A stretch of 6,749 nt of DNA from an uncultured Veillonella sp. GTDB taxonomy: Bacteria; Bacillota; Negativicutes; Veillonellales; Veillonellaceae. The notes beneath the pieces are model-generated. The model was not told where the DNA came from, made no database searches, and saw only the letters and a list, made by a program, of their open reading frames with translations. The position numbers and the translations under genes were made by a program. The DNA lies in NCBI GenBank assembly GCA_934202215.1, contig CAKPXR010000067.1, positions 1 to 6,749 of the forward strand, given 5' to 3'. Shown here piece after piece: positions 1-6,317 of this stretch (position 1 is its first letter; every line of letters starts with the position of its first letter).

Positions 1-23
1 GAGTCCGGTAGAATACCGAACTC
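1..23 (-). terminator. Possible terminator stem downstream of metY, cut by the window edge
   Basis: An imperfect inverted repeat is visible: GAGT, one mismatch, CGGTA, a GAA loop, TACCG, ACTC. It lies about 190 bases beyond the metY stop. Reading rightwards it is followed by ATTCCC, with no T-run, so a plus-strand terminator is unlikely. Reading on the minus strand, any T-run would lie outside the window. It could therefore end the metY transcript, but this cannot be confirmed here. It could also belong to an unrelated element to the left. Confidence 0.35.
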
Positions 24-127
24 ATTCCCAAAAAGTAGCTTAATTATATCTGTCCAAGAAAATGGGTGCAGATCACAAAGGGAGGTCTTTTGTATAAGTT
101 TTATAGGTATGATAGTTTGTGTTCTAT

Positions 128-153
128 TTCTTAAGTGAGGTCATACTTAAGAA
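128..153. other. Perfect 9-bp inverted repeat in the metY 3' region
   Basis: TTCTTAAGT and ACTTAAGAA form a perfect 9-bp stem around an 8-base spacer, 60 bases past the metY stop codon. Neither strand has a T-run after the stem, so it is not a typical intrinsic terminator. It may be an mRNA 3'-end hairpin or a protein-binding site. Nothing else with coding potential is seen in positions 1-212. Confidence 0.4.
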
Positions 154-212
154 TGTCATTTATATGTTCTGAAAGTTTGATCTATAGTATTTCTATAATG
201 GAAGTACGAAAA

Positions 213-1484
213 TTATGCTTTATCCAAAGCTTGTGCCAAGTCTTCGATGATGTCATCGATATTTTCAAGGCCGATGGATACACGAATCATATCTGGTGTT
301 ACGCCAGCAGATTTTTGTTGTTCTTCGTTAAGTTGTGCATGTGTTGTGGATGCAGGATGAATAACAAGAGATTTAGCATCTGCTACGTTAGCAAGGTTGG
401 AGAAGATTTCCAAGGAGTCCACAAGTTTAATACCTGCTTCTTTACCGCCTTTTACACCAAATGTGAATACAGCACCAACACCTTTAGGGAAGTATTTATC
501 AGCTAAAGCTTTGTATTTGCTGTCTTCCAGTTCTGGGTAGCTTACCCATGCTACTTTAGGGTGTTTAGTCAAGAAATCTACTACTTTACGAGCATTTTCT
601 ACGTGACGTTCTACGCGCAAAGACAATGTTTCAATGCCTTGCAAAATTTGCCATGCTGCAAGCGGTGTAATGCATGCGCCAGTATCGCGAAGCAATTGAG
701 CACGAATTTTTACAGTGAATGGAATTGGCAAGTCACCATATACTAAACCATTGTAGTGTTCGTCACCTTCAGCGAAACTTGGGTATTTACCAGAACCTTT
801 ATAGTCAAATTTGCCAGATTCTACTACTACACCAGCCAATGTTGTACCGTGGCCACCAAGATATTTAGTAGCAGAGTGTACTACTACGTCAGCACCATGT
901 TCTAAAGGACGGAATAAATATGGAGATGCAAATGTATTATCTACGATCAAGATGATATTGTGTTTATGTGCAATATCTGCTACTGCTTGTACATCGATAA
1001 GGTTAATACCAGGGTTACCGATAGTCTCGATATAAACAGCTTTAGTATTTTCATCAATTGCTGCTTCAAACTCTTCCAAATTATCAGAATTTACGAATTT
1101 AGTGTGAATACCCAAACGTGGCAATGTAGCAGTGAACAAGTTATAAGTACCACCGTACAATGTGGATGCAGCAACGATATTATCGCCAGCACTCGCTACG
1201 TTCAAAATGGAGTATGTAATAGCTGCAGAACCAGATGCTACAGCGATACCAGCCGCACCACCTTCAAGTTGTGCTACACGAGCATCCAATACATCTGTAG
1301 TAGGATTGCCAAGGCGGGAGTAAATACCACCAGGATTAGTCAATGCAAAACGACCTGCTGCTTCTTCAGCATCTTTAAATACGAAAGATGTAGTTTGATA
1401 AATAGGTACTGCACGAGAACCTGTTGGATCTACTGTATGACCAGCATGTAATTGTAATGTTTCAAATCTGTATTGTTTGCTCAT
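213..1484 (-). CDS. metY: O-acetylhomoserine sulfhydrylase (aminocarboxypropyltransferase), PLP enzyme
   Basis: This 423-residue protein is a complete member of the Cys/Met metabolism PLP-dependent family (fold type I). It is expected to make homocysteine directly from O-acetylhomoserine and sulfide in the cytoplasm. The sequence shows the phosphate-binding YSRLGNPT motif at about 55-62, the LYGGTYN region at 110-115, the pyridine-nitrogen Asp in VDNTFASP (D182), and the PLP-Schiff-base lysine in [13 protein letters not shown] (K207). The C-terminal RVSIGLE segment carries the substrate-carboxylate Arg. The roughly 50-residue insertion after the lysine ([17 protein letters not shown] and what follows) and the length above 420 residues are typical of MetY rather than MetB/MetC, which are about 380. 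The ATG at 1484 has an AAAGGAG site eight bases upstream. The gene is separated from metA by a terminator and has its own putative promoter. Use of O-acetyl rather than O-succinyl substrate is inferred from the family and from the neighbouring MetA. Confidence 0.95.
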   Translation of the reverse strand: MSKQYRFETLQLHAGHTVDPTGSRAVPIYQTTSFVFKDAEEAAGRFALTNPGGIYSRLGNPTTDVLDARVAQLEGGAAGIAVASGSAAITYSILNVASAGDNIVAASTLYGGTYNLFTATLPRLGIHTKFVNSDNLEEFEAAIDENTKAVYIETIGNPGINLIDVQAVADIAHKHNIILIVDNTFASPYLFRPLEHGADVVVHSATKYLGGHGTTLAGVVVESGKFDYKGSGKYPSFAEGDEHYNGLVYGDLPIPFTVKIRAQLLRDTGACITPLAAWQILQGIETLSLRVERHVENARKVVDFLTKHPKVAWVSYPELEDSKYKALADKYFPKGVGAVFTFGVKGGKEAGIKLVDSLEIFSNLANVADAKSLVIHPASTTHAQLNEEQQKSAGVTPDMIRVSIGLENIDDIIEDLAQALDKA

Positions 1485-1534
1485 TATAACAACTCCTTTA
1501 TATTAACTATACATTAAGTTCGTTCTTTATACCT

Positions 1535-1566
1535 AGTATAGTACTATGTTTTAAAAATTATGTCTA
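1535..1566 (-). promoter_or_regulatory. Putative metY promoter with overlapping palindrome
   Basis: On the minus strand, TAGACA (1561-1566, five of six consensus bases) is 17 bases from TACTAT (1538-1543). An alternative -10, TATACT (1535-1540), is closer to consensus but sits 20 bases from the same -35. The perfect 10-bp palindrome ATAGTACTAT (1538-1547) covers the -10 region and could be an operator. The leader to the metY start would be about 45-50 bases, too short for a riboswitch. The match is moderate. Confidence 0.4.
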
Positions 1567-1602
1567 CAATTAATTTATATCGTTGTCCATAACTTAAAGC
1601 TA

Positions 1603-1648
1603 TAGCCAATTTATATACTCCCAAAATCCAGCACTAAATTGGATGCTA
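1603..1648. other. Bulged inverted repeat upstream of the metY promoter
   Basis: CCAATTT (1606-1612) pairs perfectly with AAATTGG (1636-1642). After a three-base bulge, TAG (1603-1605) pairs with CTA (1646-1648). An alternative pairing joins ATAGC (1602-1606) and GCTAT (1665-1669). The element lies between the metA terminator and the metY promoter, so it could be a DNA operator, or RNA structure if transcription starts further upstream. None of the conserved cores of SAM riboswitches or T-boxes was recognised here. Confidence 0.3.
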
Positions 1649-1689
1649 AAAAGCACCAACTCAAGCTATCCTCTTTTTTTTATATATAT

Positions 1690-1749
1690 AAAAACCCCTA
1701 ATTACTTTCCGAAAGTTTCTCAATAGAGACCTAAAAAAGTAATTAGGGG
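1690..1749 (-). terminator. Terminator of the metB-like/patB/metA operon
   Basis: A perfect 14-bp stem (1736-1749 with 1695-1708) is followed on the minus strand by five T residues and an AT-alternating tract. It begins about 20 bases past the metA stop codon. The loop is unusually long, 27 bases, and contains a small nested hairpin (TCTC/GAGA around four bases). A competing CTTT-CGG-AAAG hairpin uses part of the descending arm. There is no T-run on the plus strand, so it acts only in the met-gene direction and insulates metY from the operon. Confidence 0.85.
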
Positions 1750-1770
1750 GAATTATCTACTAACGATATC

Positions 1771-2730
1771 TTAAATATAAGCACCTAAGTTTTTATCGCG
1801 TTCAAATTTCATTTTTTGGATTTGTTCAATGATATATGGTGTTTCTTGGTATACATAGTAATTTAACCAGTTTGTAAATAACAATGTACTGACAGACCGC
1901 CAACGTACAACTGGCCGTTGTTTTGGGTCGTCATCAGGGAAGTAATTTTCAGGAACCGCAATATCTAACCCTCTTTTAACATCTCGTACATATTCACGAT
2001 TAAGTGTATCCCAATCGTATTCAGCATGACCAAATACAAAAATGTGTTTATTATCTAAACTACGAACGATAGCTGCACCTGTCGGTTCAGATCCCGCTAA
2101 TAATTCTAAATCACGATTTTCCTTAATTTGTTCTAGAGAAACTGTTGTATGACGAGAGTGTGGCATCCAGAACTTTTCATCAAACCCTCGCAAGAGTACT
2201 GGTTGGTCATTATAGATATCATGTTCATAAACACCAAATAATTTCTCATCCATAGTAGACTTATTGATACCAAAATGATGATACAATCCAGCCTGCGCAC
2301 CCCAACAAATATAGAACGTAGAGTATACATGCTCTTCGCTCCAATCCATAATCTCTACCAATTCAGACCAATAGTCTACTTCCTCAAACGGCATTAATTC
2401 TACGGGAGCTCCTGTAATAATCATGCCATCAAAAAACTTGCCTTTCACCTCATCGAAAGTGCGGTAGAACGTGTCTAAATATTGCTCATCTGTATTTTTA
2501 GCCTTACGAGATGCGGTATGCAATAATGTTAAATTTACTTGTAATGGGCTATTACTAAGGGCGCGTAATATTTGAGTTTCTGTAACTTCTTTAGTAGGCA
2601 TCAAATTGACTAGCAATATTTGCAAAGGTCGGATTTGTTGAGTCTCCGCCCGTTCTGTATCCATAACGAAAATGTTCTCTTGAGCTAATTTCGTAATGGC
2701 CGGTAAATTTTTTATTACTTTAATAGGCAT
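1771..2730 (-). CDS. metA: Homoserine O-acyltransferase MetA (probably O-acetyltransferase)
   Basis: MetA catalyses the first committed step of methionine synthesis, acylating homoserine. The 319-residue protein begins MPIKVIKNLPA, the usual MetA N-terminus (compare MPIRVPDELPA in E. coli, 309 residues). Catalytic residues fall at the expected numbers: Cys142 in YICWGAQAG, His235 and Glu237 in GHAEYDW. Position 111, in TGAPVE, is Glu. In published work on the Bacillus cereus and E. coli enzymes, Glu111 goes with acetyl-CoA use and Gly with succinyl-CoA, so O-acetylhomoserine is the likely product, matching metY nearby. The start at 2730 is chosen because AGAGGTGA lies just upstream (five-base spacing) and the homology begins there; an in-frame ATG at 2748 would put that site inside the gene. 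It is the last gene of a three-gene operon, 61 bases after patB. Automatic annotation as a succinyltransferase is possible but would probably be wrong. Confidence 0.95.
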   Translation of the reverse strand: MPIKVIKNLPAITKLAQENIFVMDTERAETQQIRPLQILLVNLMPTKEVTETQILRALSNSPLQVNLTLLHTASRKAKNTDEQYLDTFYRTFDEVKGKFFDGMIITGAPVELMPFEEVDYWSELVEIMDWSEEHVYSTFYICWGAQAGLYHHFGINKSTMDEKLFGVYEHDIYNDQPVLLRGFDEKFWMPHSRHTTVSLEQIKENRDLELLAGSEPTGAAIVRSLDNKHIFVFGHAEYDWDTLNREYVRDVKRGLDIAVPENYFPDDDPKQRPVVRWRSVSTLLFTNWLNYYVYQETPYIIEQIQKMKFERDKNLGAYI

Positions 2731-2747
2731 ACTATCACCTCTACACA

Positions 2748-2790
2748 CTAAACAATTTGATAACCTAATCTAAACACTCTAAACAATATA
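2748..2790 (-). promoter_or_regulatory. Repeated TGTTTAG motif between patB and metA
   Basis: In the 61-base gap between patB and metA, the heptamer TGTTTAG (minus strand) occurs three times, at 2748-2754, 2770-2776 and 2779-2785. Two of these sit in longer related blocks, TATATTGTTTAG (2779-2790) and CAAATTGTTTAG (2748-2759), whose left edges are 31 bases apart. No convincing promoter was found in the gap, so metA is probably read from the operon promoter. The repeats could be binding sites for a regulator or could be chance in AT-rich DNA. Confidence 0.3.
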
Positions 2791-2791
2791 A

Positions 2792-3976
2792 TTAAAAGCC
2801 TCTAGCCTCATAAGCTCTCCGCCAAGCTTCAAGACCTTCTTCTAATATTTTACGAGGACACGCTACATTGATACGCTCAAAATCTTCCCCATCAACACCA
2901 AACATAGAACCAGTATCTAGCCACAACTTAGCTTCATTAATAATCCACTCATCGCGTTCCTTAGGGCTTAATGGCAAATTGGAACAATCTAGCCACATAA
3001 GATATGTACCTTCCGGACGATATACATGGATTTTTGGCATATATTTTGCTACATAATCAATGGTGAACTGAATGTTGTCTTGAATATATTCTTTCAGCTC
3101 GTCAAGCCAAGGTGCACCCACTTTATAGGCCCCTTCACAGCCAACAATCCCCATTGTATTTAACTGACTATAACCAGCGCGGTCAATTTCTTTGATAAAA
3201 CGACGACGTAAGGAATCATTAGGAATAAAAACATTACTTACTTGTAAGCCAGCAATATTGAAAGTCTTACTAGGCGCTGTACATACGATACAATGTTCTG
3301 CGTAGCTTTCACCAAGATCAGCAAAGACCTTATGCGTATGACCTTTCCAAACAAAGTCAGCGTGAATTTCGTCGCTCACGATGAGTACGTTATGTTTAAT
3401 ACAAATGTCGCCGAGACGTTTTAGCTCATCCTCAGTCCACACGCGACCTACAGGATTATGCGGATTGCACAAGAGGAATAATGTTACATTTTCCTCAACA
3501 ATAGCACGCTCGATACCTTCAAAATCGATGGTATATTTTTCTTCGCCTTTGATTAATGGCACATTGATAAGGCGGCGATCGTTATCATCGATAACCATGC
3601 TAAATGGATAGTACACCGGTTGATTGATGAGCACGCCTTCCCCTTCATTGGTAAAAGCACGAACCGCCATGGCCAAGGCAAATACGATACCAGGCGTTTT
3701 AACGAGCCATTTTTGTTCTGGTGTCCAGTTAAAGCGTGTGGTGAACCAGTTTTGTAATACTTCAAAGTATTCATCATCAGATTCAGTATAGCCAAATACG
3801 CCATGGTTCACACGATCTAGCAAGATTTGCTTCAACTCAGGTGGCACCTCAAAGTCCATGTCTGCCACCCAGAATGGCAACACATCAGCTGGTTTACCAC
3901 GTTTTACTGCAAAATCGTATTTCAAGGATTTTGTATGCGTTCTATCTAAAATTTGATCAAAATTATATTGTCCCAT
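2792..3976 (-). CDS. patB: PatB/MalY-type cystathionine beta-lyase (PLP, aminotransferase class I/II fold)
   Basis: This 394-residue enzyme belongs to the MalY/PatB branch of fold-type I PLP enzymes. These enzymes cleave cystathionine to homocysteine, pyruvate and ammonia, and can also desulfurate cysteine. Family marks in order are LPFWVADMDF (33-42), FGYTESDDEY (61-70), NQPVYYPF (118-125), LLCNPHNPVGRVW (168-180), SDEIHADFVW (201-210) with the PLP-contacting Asp202, and the Schiff-base lysine in APSKTFNIAG (K237). The length matches the family (about 390). The start at 3976 is supported by AAAGGAG five bases upstream, overlapping the stop codon of the preceding gene. An in-frame ATG at 4018 would overlap that gene by 32 bases and lacks support. 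The gap to the upstream gene is only 10 bases, so the two are probably translationally coupled. Its place between a gamma-synthase-type enzyme and MetA supports the cystathionine-to-homocysteine role. It is not homologous to E. coli MetC-type lyases. Confidence 0.92.
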   Translation of the reverse strand: MGQYNFDQILDRTHTKSLKYDFAVKRGKPADVLPFWVADMDFEVPPELKQILLDRVNHGVFGYTESDDEYFEVLQNWFTTRFNWTPEQKWLVKTPGIVFALAMAVRAFTNEGEGVLINQPVYYPFSMVIDDNDRRLINVPLIKGEEKYTIDFEGIERAIVEENVTLFLLCNPHNPVGRVWTEDELKRLGDICIKHNVLIVSDEIHADFVWKGHTHKVFADLGESYAEHCIVCTAPSKTFNIAGLQVSNVFIPNDSLRRRFIKEIDRAGYSQLNTMGIVGCEGAYKVGAPWLDELKEYIQDNIQFTIDYVAKYMPKIHVYRPEGTYLMWLDCSNLPLSPKERDEWIINEAKLWLDTGSMFGVDGEDFERINVACPRKILEEGLEAWRRAYEARGF

Positions 3977-3986
3977 AGGAACTCCT

Positions 3987-5120
3987 TTATTTATTGAAAG
4001 CTTGTTCCAAATCTGCAATCAAGTCGTCTGTATCTTCAATACCTACAGATAAGCGTAATAAGCGACGTGTAATCCCTTTACGCTCTGCATCTTCCGGTTT
4101 TAAATCCGGATGAGTTTGCGTTACAGGATATGTCAACAAGGACTCAGTACCACCAAGACTTTCAGCAAACTGAATAAGTTTAATACCTTCTAAGATTTGT
4201 TTAGCTGTTTCTTCGCTATCTACTTCGAAGGACAACATACCACCAAATCCTGTAGTTTGAGCTTTATTGATTTCATATCCTGGATGTTCAGGAAGGCCTG
4301 GGAACAACACTTTTGTAACTTTAGGTTGTTTTTTAAGCCATTCAGCAAGAGCAATGGCATTCTTTTGGTGTTGTTCCATACGAAGAGCCAATGTTTTTAC
4401 ACCGCGGATAACGAGCCAGCTATCCATAGCGGATAAGCAAGCACCTACCGTTTTATAAGTTAAGCGCAATTTAGCAGCCAATTCATCATCATTTACAATG
4501 GTGAAACCAGAAATAACGTCATGATGACCACCGATAAATTTAGTACCGCTATGAACGACAATATCAGCACCTAAATTCAATGGTTTTTGGAAATAAGGGC
4601 TTAAGAATGTATTGTCGATAATGACTAGTGCGTTGCGGTCATGCGCTAAGGCACACAAGGCACGAATATCAGTAATCTCCATCATCGGATTTGTTGGGGT
4701 TTCAATATAAACAGCCTTTGTATTTGGTTTGAAAGCTGCTTTCACCGCATCAAGATTGGATGTACCAACATAGGTGAACTCGATGCCGTTTTGTTCGTAA
4801 ATATTTGTGAACATACGGATAGAGCCACCGTACAAATCATCACCTAAAATGATGTGATCTCCAGGGGAGAATAGATGGAATACAGCGTCCACTGCGGCCA
4901 TGCCGGAGGAAAATGCCAATGCATCCTTACCATCTTCAAGACCAGCGATCAATTGTTCCAATCGATCCCGTGTTGGATTAGACTCACGTGTATATTGATA
5001 TCCTGTTGTATCACCCAACTTTGGATGGGAAAATGTACTAGACATATAAATTGCAGGGGAAATTGCACCAGTGCTATCTGGTCTACCGCTGCCATGAACG
5101 CATTTTGTATTAAATTTCAT
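3987..5120 (-). CDS. metB: Cystathionine gamma-synthase/gamma-lyase-type PLP enzyme
   Basis: This 377-residue enzyme of the Cys/Met metabolism PLP family is a paralogue of metY in the same window but lacks the MetY insertion. Visible marks are YQYTRESNPTR (41-51), SSGMAA (71-76), DDLYGGS (94-100), the Asp in VIIDNTF (D169), and the PLP lysine in HSGTKFIGGHHD (K194). The SLGGTESLLTYP stretch near the C-terminus is the gamma-synthase/gamma-lyase form rather than the WGGYES form of E. coli MetC. The most economical role is cystathionine synthesis from O-acetylhomoserine and cysteine, because the next two genes supply the beta-lyase and MetA. Gamma-lyase or homocysteine desulfhydrase activity cannot be excluded, so the symbol is a best guess. 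The start is set at ATG 5120, with GAGGAG nine bases upstream. A longer frame from TTG 5129 would leave no gap after that site. Confidence 0.9.
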   Translation of the reverse strand: MKFNTKCVHGSGRPDSTGAISPAIYMSSTFSHPKLGDTTGYQYTRESNPTRDRLEQLIAGLEDGKDALAFSSGMAAVDAVFHLFSPGDHIILGDDLYGGSIRMFTNIYEQNGIEFTYVGTSNLDAVKAAFKPNTKAVYIETPTNPMMEITDIRALCALAHDRNALVIIDNTFLSPYFQKPLNLGADIVVHSGTKFIGGHHDVISGFTIVNDDELAAKLRLTYKTVGACLSAMDSWLVIRGVKTLALRMEQHQKNAIALAEWLKKQPKVTKVLFPGLPEHPGYEINKAQTTGFGGMLSFEVDSEETAKQILEGIKLIQFAESLGGTESLLTYPVTQTHPDLKPEDAERKGITRRLLRLSVGIEDTDDLIADLEQAFNK

Positions 5121-5129
5121 TCCATTCAA

Positions 5130-5135
5130 CTCCTC
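5130..5135 (-). promoter_or_regulatory. Shine-Dalgarno site that fixes the metB-like start
   Basis: GAGGAG on the minus strand ends directly against the in-frame TTG at 5129 and stands nine bases before the ATG at 5120. Only the ATG has workable spacing, so the protein starts MKFNTKC. Confidence 0.8.
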
Positions 5136-5156
5136 ATATTTGTATACAATATATTA

Positions 5157-5186
5157 ATTATAAAAGTAGACAATGACTAAGGTCAA
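5157..5186 (-). promoter_or_regulatory. Strong sigma-70-type promoter of the metB-like/patB/metA operon
   Basis: TTGACC (5181-5186) and a perfect TATAAT (5157-5162) are separated by 18 bases on the minus strand. Transcription should start near 5150, giving a leader of about 30 bases with no room for a riboswitch. A perfect palindrome, TTGTATACAA (5140-5149), falls at or just past the expected start site, where a repressor could act. The -35 box begins right after the T-run of the preceding terminator, so promoter and terminator are packed back to back. Confidence 0.75.
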
Positions 5187-5220
5187 CAAAAAGGGGCACT
5201 CATACGCCATGAGTGCCCCT
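5187..5220 (-). terminator. Intrinsic terminator of the ECF-like gene
   Basis: A perfect 12-bp stem (AGGGGCACTCAT with ATGAGTGCCCCT, 5192-5203 and 5209-5220) encloses a five-base loop and is followed on the minus strand by TTTTTG. It lies about 50 bases past the stop codon of the six-helix membrane protein gene and directly before the promoter of the met operon. On the plus strand the stem is followed by A residues, so it is one-directional. Confidence 0.9.
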
Positions 5221-5272
5221 AAAAAGTCATATCTATTTTGAATGGCTTGCCATAACTCTAGGTTAAGTTAGC

Positions 5273-5776
5273 CTAATTTTTTGTACGTTTTGTAATAAGT
5301 AATGCTAAGATAATACCCAAAGAAGATGTCACTAATTGTGGCCAACTAGACACAAATAACATGGTATTTACAATCTTCGGTGGAAATTGGAATAAAGAAA
5401 AGAACAAGGAATATCCGCCGAACAGAACAGCTGCTTTCACTAAAGCTGCCACAATGATAAGTAATACCTTCGGTTTATGTTGTAGCCAGTGCGACACAAA
5501 TACATAGGCTGTCGTGCCTAGAGCGGTAATCAAAATAAATGGTGGCAATGGCAACATACCTTGTAAGTATGCTACCACTGGAGCAATCCAAGCAATAACA
5601 AGACCATTTTTCCACCCATAGCGCCATGTAGCTAGTACAAACGTAGCAGACGTAATAGAACCGATGAAGAACATACTCACCTGATTAGGAATAAATGGGA
5701 AAATGAGACGCAAGCTTTGCGCCAATAAGGCTACGGCCAACAAAAGGCCTGTGCCCGTAATAGACTTGGTAGACAT
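5273..5776 (-). CDS. Six-helix membrane protein, probable ECF transporter S component
   Basis: The 167-residue protein is very hydrophobic, with about six predicted membrane helices, roughly at residues 7-27, 33-52, 56-73, 76-96, 103-125 and 140-161, and a short basic tail (TKRTKN). Size, helix number and the SWPQLVTSSLGIILALL pattern in the last helix resemble substrate-binding S subunits of energy-coupling factor vitamin/precursor transporters. Such subunits work with a shared EcfT and ATPases; none of those is encoded in this window, so it would be a stand-alone group II type. The substrate cannot be read from the sequence. Its placement just before the methionine operon and a shared 11-base upstream motif make a sulfur or methionine-related compound conceivable, but this is only inference. 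The ATG at 5776 has AGGAGG five bases upstream. It ends in a strong terminator. The gene being real is much surer than the family call. Confidence 0.72.
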   Translation of the reverse strand: MSTKSITGTGLLLAVALLAQSLRLIFPFIPNQVSMFFIGSITSATFVLATWRYGWKNGLVIAWIAPVVAYLQGMLPLPPFILITALGTTAYVFVSHWLQHKPKVLLIIVAALVKAAVLFGGYSLFFSLFQFPPKIVNTMLFVSSWPQLVTSSLGIILALLITKRTKN

Positions 5777-5788
5777 AAGAACCTCCTA

Positions 5789-5800
5789 CTATACAATATA
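5789..5800 (-). promoter_or_regulatory. TATATTGTATAG motif in the ECF-like gene leader
   Basis: The 12-mer TATATTGTATAG lies immediately upstream of the AGGAGG site of the ECF-like gene. Eleven of its bases (TATATTGTATA) recur exactly at 5143-5153 between promoter and start of the metB-like gene. A one-mismatch copy is at 2779-2790 before metA, and a 9/12 copy (CTTAATGTATAG, 1507-1518) precedes metY. It may be a shared regulatory site or chance similarity in AT-rich leaders. Confidence 0.3.
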
Positions 5801-5810
5801 GATTTTACAA

Positions 5811-5824
5811 GAGGTACTTACCTC
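5811..5824. promoter_or_regulatory. Inverted repeat GAGGTA-CT-TACCTC ahead of the ECF-like gene
   Basis: A perfect 6+2+6 inverted repeat sits in the 58-base gap between the efflux gene and the ECF-like gene. On the minus strand it falls between TTGAAA and a weak TGTAAA (18-base spacer), the only promoter-like pair in the gap, so it could be an operator between -35 and -10. The promoter match is weak, and readthrough from the efflux gene is equally possible. Confidence 0.35.
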
Positions 5825-5834
5825 ATATTTCAAA

Positions 5835-6239
5835 TTAAGCCTCCACAAAATATAGACGCGCCCGATCATATATCCAATTATAAACATATGTATAACCTAG
5901 GATAACTAATGTCATCGTTATATCCGTTGCAAAAGCCATCCAAAAACTCATATGCATCATATACATAATAATCGGTACAGTAGCGAACATAAATAGACCT
6001 TCAAACAATACTGCATGAATCGTACGAATTACAGGTCCCCGCTCTAATCGATCACCTGGTACTAGTTTATCAAAAATCCAGTTAAATACAAAATTCCAAA
6101 CCATAGCTAGAAAGGAAAAAATAACCATCAATACAAAGGGCTGTCCATCATGCGGAACAAACAACATCACCAAACAACCGATTAAAATACAACCAACCTC
6201 ATACAAAATCGACTGTACCACACGCTCTGAAGCAGACAT
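5835..6239 (-). CDS. PACE-family (AceI-like) efflux transporter
   Basis: This 134-residue inner-membrane protein has four helices (about 9-28, 35-56, 73-95, 102-123) arranged as two bacterial-transmembrane-pair repeats. That is the layout of proteobacterial antimicrobial compound efflux proteins such as Acinetobacter AceI (about 143 residues), which export chlorhexidine and similar biocides or polyamines using the proton gradient. Characteristic residues are Glu14 in LYEVG (equivalent to the essential Glu15 of AceI), WNFVFNWIFD at 48-57, RTIHAVLFEG at 72-81, and YTYVYNWIYD at 116-125. In repeat one the usual His before the Glu is replaced (VVQSILYE), while repeat two keeps RxxH. The start at 6239 is chosen because GGAGG lies eight bases upstream; an in-frame ATG at 6254 overlaps that site. 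The gene has its own promoter. The real substrate is unknown. Confidence 0.92.
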   Translation of the reverse strand: MSASERVVQSILYEVGCILIGCLVMLFVPHDGQPFVLMVIFSFLAMVWNFVFNWIFDKLVPGDRLERGPVIRTIHAVLFEGLFMFATVPIIMYMMHMSFWMAFATDITMTLVILGYTYVYNWIYDRARLYFVEA

Positions 6240-6289
6240 AATAAACACCTCCATCAGAAACTAGACAAGAAATTTACGATCACTCTACT

Positions 6290-6317
6290 ATTATATTTAT
6301 TTTTTTAGATTTGTCGA
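6290..6317 (-). promoter_or_regulatory. Promoter of the PACE efflux gene, partly inside a repeat
   Basis: TCGACA (6312-6317, five of six consensus bases) and a perfect TATAAT (6290-6295) are spaced by 16 mostly A/T bases on the minus strand, giving a leader of about 45 bases. The -35 box overlaps the left terminal inverted repeat (6313-6321) of repeat unit A, so the repeat supplies part of this promoter. Confidence 0.65.

Noticed and set aside
1..60. Fragment of a tRNA gene at the left edge
   Set aside because: A hairpin is present, but no T-arm GGTTCGAATCC-type sequence or cloverleaf could be built.
110..139. Ten-codon plus-strand peptide after GGGAGGT
   Set aside because: The reading frame is tiny, the ribosome site is about 25 bases too far upstream, and no promoter was seen.
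135..1451. Several plus-strand open frames of 61-163 codons opposite metY
   Set aside because: They lie antisense to a well-conserved enzyme, are rich in Cys and Ser as expected for antisense frames, and have no ribosome binding sites or recognisable motifs.
1485..1770. SAM riboswitch or T-box upstream of metY
   Set aside because: The conserved S-box core and the T-box AGGGTGGNACCGCG-type sequence are absent, and the hairpin there fits an operon terminator.
2133..3804. Open frames of 62-83 codons overlapping metA and patB on either strand
   Set aside because: They are out-of-frame shadows of conserved proteins with no independent signals.
4197..5180. Plus-strand open frames opposite the metB-like gene
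   Set aside because: The opposite strand encodes a full-length PLP enzyme with all active-site motifs; these frames show no family features.
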